Position numbers and translations under genes: made by a program
The notes under the pieces: generated by a model
Seen by the model: only the letters and a program-made list of their open reading frames with translations
Databases searched by the model: none
What the model was told of the DNA's origin: nothing
DNA from: Periplaneta americana
Taxonomy: Eukaryota; Arthropoda; Insecta; Blattodea; Blattidae
Assembly: GCF_040183065.1 (NCBI RefSeq)
Contig: NC_091120.1
Span: 192,280,627-192,344,626, forward strand
DNA length: 64,000 bases
Direction of reading: 5' to 3'
Shown here: positions 58,819-64,000 of the stretch, in pieces
How positions within the stretch are numbered: position 1 is the stretch's first letter
How the letters are laid out: each line of letters begins with the position of its first letter

Positions 58819-58913
58819 ATAGTTCCAATTGTTATGCCTAAATTTTACTTAACGACAAATGTTTACTTTTTGTCTTTGCTCCGAAATAAAAACAGGTGAA
58901 TATTACTAATATG

Positions 58914-60064
58914 TAGACTTCATTGAATTGCCACACGCAGCATGCAATCAGGCTGCCGATGTATGGTAGTATAGAAGAGATGAGCGACCGCCCGGTCTCG
59001 TAGTATAAGCAGTTCATGTTAAGAGTTGTGACCGGTCCAAATAGATAGAGCAGCTACAGCTAATGTATACCTATGTTAGCACTTGTTTTTGCATTACTGT
59101 GGTTGGAATAGTCAAAGCTTAACATTTGTTCAGTGCAGACAAGAATTCAATCACTCATACTACAATGAGAGTGTTACTGTTCCAAACAATTGCCTCTGGA
59201 ATACTCTTACCCCCGCAGCCAGTCTTGACCCTTTGGAAAACGTGGTTGGATGCTGTTAATTATTATACAGAATATTACGGCAAAATAATGGAGGTAATTG
59301 ATGCATTGGATAGCACAGACAGTTCCGCTGTTGCAGCTGTAAAATCATTGCCTTCTGAGCAGCTATTGGAAGATATTCTGTTCATTGATTCTAATTTTAA
59401 AATCGTGTCCAAAAGCATCACTCTGTTAGAATCGTCTAAACTACAACTCTCAGAAGCCCTTAATATAGTGTATAACGTATCACAAACCGTTATCCAAAAT
59501 AACAATTCACTAATTTCGGAAAAAGTGAAATGTAAGTTGGGAAACATTATTGCTAAAAATTCTCCTATTCACAACTTCGTATTATAAATGATGTGCTATC
59601 AGGTCACGACAAGACGTCTGAAGTTGGTGTACTAAAAAGTAGTGACTTTCCGTTCTTCAAATATGCACCTACTACATCGTATGATGTTGAACGTACATTT
59701 TCCCAATATAAAAACTGTTTGAGTGATCATCGGAGGAGGTTCATTTTGCAGTCGCTCAAAATGTACGTAACTCTCCACTGCAATGCACATAGTCAAGGAT
59801 GATGTGAGTATATTACATTAAATTTTAAGAGTTAATATATCTCACTATAAAATAATTGTGTATTTACATGTTTAGACATTTCCTACTTCAATGATCATTC
59901 ATTATATTTCTTGAATGCAGCATACAGGTTTTATTGTAACCGCAGTATACTGCTCAGTGTTTACATCAGAGGCATACTCCAGCCTTTGCACGCCCCCTTC
60001 TCATACAGTCTATACCGCGTGCATAGTAAACCTTACGATTCTCGTGGCAATTCCACGAAGTCTA
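58914..60064 (+). mobile_element. hAT element, 1,151 bp, decayed, with empty-site proof
   Basis: TIRs: TAGACTTCATTGAATTGCCA on the left and TAGACTTCGTGGAATTGCCA on the right (reverse complement), 2 mismatches. TSDs CTAATATG (58906-58913) and CTGATATG (60065-60072). Repeat R copy 1 reads across this point with one CTAATATG (28233-28240). It encodes a C-terminal transposase fragment related to 40730-42214, although its TIR is different. Confidence 0.9.
59126..59802 (+). pseudogene. hAT transposase C-terminal half, broken in two
   Basis: Part 1 (to 59587): LLPPQPVLTLWKTWLDAVNY aligns with [20 protein letters not shown] of the intact transposase, with RWGTW changed to LWKTW. A stop follows HNFVL. 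Part 2 (59593-59802) gives FFKYAPTTSYDVERTFSQYK then SDHRRRFILQSLK, the dimerisation block with the catalytic Glu kept. The zinc finger and both catalytic aspartates are missing. It is a distant, dead relative. Confidence 0.88.
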
Positions 60065-60350
60065 CTGATATGTGTGCCCTTAAATCTGAATTTAAAATCC
60101 AAATTGCCCCATCAAGTACCATTTTCTGGAGAAAGTGAATTGAATGTTTATGAAAGTATATTTTTATTTTATTTTTCATTGCTACTGATAAAATTACAAC
60201 ACACTGGGGATTCAGAATGCCTCATAATACTTGAAAAATGTGTACTGGATACAAAAATGAAGTTACATATTTAAAACACAAAAAACCCAACAACAATAAA
60301 AAATATTTCATGCGTATGATGAGAAAAATTTCGAAATTTGAACTTACCAT

Positions 60351-60785
60351 TTAAAAAATTTTTCTGGATGACTTCCGTTCATAACTAGATCCGGGTCTGT
60401 CTTTTACAAGGAGCCAACAATAGTCTGCAAACATGCTGAATGCTGATCTTCCTTTATATGGCCTTTCCATTTCAGGTATTTTCTTGATTAAATCTTTCTC
60501 CATGCTTACAGCTCCAAAGTTAGGAGAAAAGAGATCCAAATGAGAATGTAAAAAGTGTATTTTGAGAGACATGTTACACCCCATATTCTCATATGCACTT
60601 CATATGATTTCCACAAGTTTGATGTAGTCTGCCCTATAATTTCCAAAGGAAATTTGAGCAAACATCTTTGAAAGCGCGCCATGCCATTTTTTCTGTAACC
60701 GAAAGTTTTTCCTCAGAGAGTCGGCTATAATTTTGTGAATTTGTGGACCGATGAAAATTCTCTCTTTTAATTTGCCTTCATTCAA
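60351..60785 (-). pseudogene. Repeat-borne ADYCW-type protein, two broken pieces
   Basis: Piece 1 (60785-60600): EGKLKERIFIGPQIHKIIAD then WHGALSKMFAQISFGNYRAD. Piece 2 (60584-60351): MGCNMSLKIHFLHSHLDLF, then MERPYKGR and FADYCWLLVKDRPGSSYERK, ending SSRKIF with a stop. The order IFxGPQI, FLHSHLD, ADYCW follows the uncharacterised family seen at 28492-28655. Frameshifts separate the pieces, and the GERxHQ segment is destroyed. No function is known to me. Confidence 0.7.
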
Positions 60786-61017
60786 ACTTTTAAACTTTTC
60801 TTTTAAATACTGAAAACCACACCCTTATTTGTTCATTGCGTAGATTTCACTTTCTACTGTTATGGAATTTACTGAGTACAGGGACCAATATGTGTCTATT
60901 TATTAGAAGTACAAAAGAACATGCCAACAACCATAAGAAACCGGAAATAAGTCATAAACTCATAAAATGTATTAGCTTTTGTTTTGGTTTACAATCCTCA
61001 ACCCGCGCATGGGTTAG

Positions 61018-61588
61018 CGCTTAATGACACTCGGGAGGAAATTAGACACAGAATAAATATGGGAAATGCCTGTTATTATTCGATTGAAAAGCTTTTATCA
61101 TCCAGTCTGCTGTCAAAAAATCTGAAAGTTAGAATTTATAAAACAGTTATATTACCGGTTGTTCTGTATGGTTGTGAAACTTGGACTCTCACTTTGAGAG
61201 AGGAACGTAAGTTAAGGGTGTTTGAGAATAAGGTGCTTAGGAAAATATTTGGGGCTAAGAGGGATGAAGTTACAGGAGAATGGAGAAAGGTACACAACAC
61301 AGAACTGCACGCATTGTATTATTCACCTGACATAATTAGGAACATTAAATCCAGACCTTTGAGATGGGCAGGGCATGTAGCACATATGGGCGAATCCAGA
61401 AATGCATATAGAGTGTTAGTTGGGTGGCCGGAGGGCAAAAGACCTTTAGGGAGGCCGAGACGTAGATGGGAGAATAATATTAAAATGGATTTGAGGGAGG
61501 TGGGATATGATAGTAGGGACTGGATTAATCTTGCTCAGGATTGGGACCAATGGCGGGCTTATGTGAGGGCGGCAATGAACCTCCGGGT
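61018..61588 (+). pseudogene. LINE family A C-terminus, truncated at both ends
   Basis: Starts at [20 protein letters not shown] and runs through [44 protein letters not shown] to [10 protein letters not shown], then leaves the family (RSWYILKIL onward is unrelated flank). No RT motif. Codons before 61018 are also flank. The usual 3' UTR and (TAAG)n tail are gone. Confidence 0.92.
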
Positions 61589-62811
61589 GAGATCATGGTA
61601 TATCTTAAAAATCTTACGTGATACGAAGAAAAAAATGCATTTTCGGATTCAGGGCACACAAAACCATAAGAAACACATTGTTTTAAGTCGGAGCAAAATT
61701 CCTGTTTTTCAGTGTTATAGGGAGGAAATGCGTTAACTCGGTTACAAAATTATGGACAAGATAATCACAAAATTCAGCTATGTTTGAATTGTCTGCGTAT
61801 AGATCAAATACAAAACAGTCTCTCACTCATTTAGGAGCGAGATTGGAAACACCAAAAATTTGAGTAAACCACTTACCTCTTTCTGATATTCTGTCGTACA
61901 CTTGTTGTTTACAATTCAATCGTAATTTGCATTCTATTCACTTGAATTTGGCAAGCACACGTATAAACTTATTCAGCTTGAGTTGCTTGGGCAGAGATAT
62001 GCGGTCACCGTTCTCTGCTAATGATTATTGATTTCCACAACGCAAAGCAGATGACATTAGCGCCCCATTTGACGGATTAAGTCGCAGGTCGGAACTTGAG
62101 TTTAATCCAAATTCCGTGTAGATAACAAACCAACTACCTGAGTTTTACGAGGTGACTACTGGGGTGAAGTGCGTGCCACGCTTACGAATTGAAATGCATG
62201 CACTGCGCCAACTCTAACAATCGACTTGGAATTAGCGCTGGCCGACCTACCGCACCGCCCCCTATTAAGCCAAACAATGGGCGTTGGAAGACGTTCAGTG
62301 GCGGCTCTCGTACTTCAACTTCTCTGCCGAAATCTCTCAATAAGGCCTTCTGAGTTCGATGCCTGACAGATATTGCGACACTTCTGATACACCAAGAAAC
62401 CTTCCATGGCAGAGGTCTGCATCGGACGTTTTCGCTCGAGCGGCAAGTATTTCATAGCATAATCAGATAGGTAACGCACATGCATGATGGGTAAAATTGT
62501 TACGAGCGATAAATCCTCGAACGGTATAAGCTGAGGATTAGACATTCGTTCTTGTTACAGTGATGAACTGTGTAGTATCATCATAGATGTTTATCATTTC
62601 AAAACTTTGCAGTGTTTACCTACCTCTCCATAGTACAACTAAAAAACTTGCTTTAAAATGCAATATAAATGTTGCAGGTAAATGTTTCCCCCCCCCCCAC
62701 ACAGAAGTGATTTTATTTTTGCCAAATCTGATAGATGTTATTGGATGTAAATGTAATTATTATAAACGGAGAATACAATCACGATAATGCAAGAACTATA
62801 TCAAGTTTTCT
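61589..62811. other. Unassigned region
   Basis: An orphan hAT-like tip CAGTGGCGGCTCTCG at 62295, sharing its first 13 bases with the right end of the 49097-50396 element, but no partner. A 76-codon minus frame (62315-62545) and a C-run (62690-62698). Nothing else. Confidence 0.4.
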
Positions 62812-62812
62812 A

Positions 62813-62851
<39 letters not shown>

Positions 62852-63710
62852 GTAATAATAATCGTAATAATTCAGCTTCTTGTCTATGCGGATGACTTGA
62901 ATATGTTAGGAGAAAATCCACAAACGATTAGGGAAAACACGGAAATTTTACTTGAAGCAAGTAAAGCGATCGGTTTGGAAGTAAATGCCGAAAAGACGAA
63001 GTATATGATTATGTCTCGTGACCAGAATATTGTACGAAATGGAAATATAAAAATTGGAGATTTATCCTTCGAAGGGGGGGGGGGAATTCAAATATCTTGG
63101 AGCAACAGTAACAAATATAAATGACACTCGGGACGAAATTAAACACAGAATAAATATGGGAAATGCCTGTTATTATTCGCTTGAGAAGCTTTTATCATCT
63201 AGTCTGCTGTCAAAAAATCTGAAAGTTAGAATTTATAAAACAGTTATATTACCGGTTGTTCTGTATGGTTGTGAAACTTGGACTCTCACTCTGAGAGAGG
63301 AACATAGGTTAAGGGTGTTTGAGAATAAGGTGCTTAGGAAAATATTTGGGGCTAAGAGGGATGAAGTTACAGGAGAATGGGGAAAGGTACACAACACAGA
63401 ACTGCACGCATTGTATTCTTCACCTGACATAATTAGGAACATTAAATCCAGATGTTTGCGATGGGCAGGGCTTGTAGTACGTATGGGCGAATCCAGGAAT
63501 GCATATAGATTGTTAGTCGGAAGACCGGAGGGAAAAAGACTTTTAGGGAGGCCGAGACGCAGATGGGAGGATAATATTAAAATGGATTTGAGGGAGGTGG
63601 GATATGATGATAGGGACTGGATTAATCTTGCACAGGATAGGGACCGATGGCGAGCTTATGTGAGGGTGGCAATGAACCTTCGGGTTCCTTAAAAGCCATT
63701 TGTAAGTAAG
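62812..63710 (+). pseudogene. LINE family A: RT motif C to 3' tail, frameshifted at a G-run
   Basis: An (AAT)n run (62812-62868) leads straight into [20 protein letters not shown]. The frame breaks at GGGGGGGGGG (63073-63082), where other copies read GAGGTGGAGAA. From 63086 it continues: [54 protein letters not shown] and a stop after MNLRVP (63692). The 3' end is AAAGCCATTTGTAAGTAAG with (TAAG)n. The YADD motif is intact. Confidence 0.93.
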
Positions 63711-64000
63711 TAAGTAAATAGTAATAATAATCTCTAATAATTAGTGTATCAATCTTTGCGTCTGTAACAGTTGTGCAGCATGATTATTCGTTTTATTATA
63801 TTTTCTATGACGTTATCTCTGTACTAATATTGTTATTAATCTACTGCTATATCAATAATATTTTGTAAAACGTTTCTACATTGTCGCAGTATATAGGCGG
63901 AACACTATGTATGGACCTATCATATTATATATGTGGTAAATCAAATATTGAATAATTATTAATTAGCAATAATAACTGTATATCGAAGTTTTTCATACTA
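63711..64000. other. Unassigned AT-rich end of window
   Basis: No motif or repeat recognised. Confidence 0.5.

Larger units (their letters stand above)
58855..60924 (-). repeat. Dispersed repeat R, copy 2, split by a hAT element
   Basis: The left part (58855-58913) and right part (60065-60924) together match 28180-28940. The intervening 1,151 bp is a hAT insertion. The right part encodes, on the minus strand, two broken pieces of the repeat-borne ADYCW protein. Confidence 0.8.

Overview
This is a window of eukaryotic nuclear DNA, very probably from an insect and most likely a cockroach-type (blattodean) genome. It is AT-rich, carries no recognisable host gene, and is filled with non-LTR retrotransposon (LINE) fragments, tRNA-derived SINEs, hAT, Tc1/mariner-like and Helitron DNA transposons, MITEs, minisatellites and (AAT)n microsatellites. 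The species guess rests only on my recall that the most frequent LINE family here (family A; reverse transcriptase C-terminus with [17 protein letters not shown] and [15 protein letters not shown] motifs) is abundant in cockroach sequence. I could not search it.

Layout. 1-3620: a ~260-300 bp tandem satellite split by a hAT element that itself contains a TA-flanked transposon. 4411-7016: LINE remnants, one carrying a short Tc1-derived element, then a SINE with target-site duplications (TSDs). 8340-10170: pyrimidine-rich minisatellite with a regular 60-bp core. 12240-18690: LINE A, Helitron-like and TIR elements, and a minus-strand LINE C with its own insertion. 19792-25920: TIR elements, a (TATGA)n tract, a LINE C 3' end and a rearranged mariner. 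25921-27180: an almost pure polypyrimidine tract. 27959-33600: LINE fragments, a hAT derivative, an expanded minisatellite, a near-perfect hairpin MITE, a SINE and a 410-bp MITE with 8-bp TSDs. 34640-36776: the longest LINE A copy and a tandem segmental duplication. 37275-44756: a TIR element, LINE B copies, an intact-looking hAT transposon (40256-42450) and a Helitron with both ends. 45576-50396: a LINE A copy with perfect 14-bp TSDs, a Helitron-like 5' end and a hAT. 51121-53653: about 84 copies of a 30-bp minisatellite. 55131-58626: three copies of a TA-flanked MITE, two of them head to head. 58855-63710: a repeat split by another hAT, then two LINE A copies.

The best gene-like object is the 494-codon hAT transposase at 40730-42214. 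It lies between matching TIRs and near-identical 8-bp TSDs and is the only element that looks possibly autonomous. Nearly every other coding stretch is truncated, frameshifted or nested. Several very long open frames (8303-9523, 25816-27186, 51052-53648) come from repeat periods divisible by three or from stop-poor pyrimidine tracts and should not be read as genes. In two cases an uninterrupted related copy elsewhere in the window serves as an empty site that confirms an insertion (58914-60064 against 28233-28240; 33126-33535 against 18610-18617). All family assignments are by motif recognition, and boundaries without TSDs are approximate.
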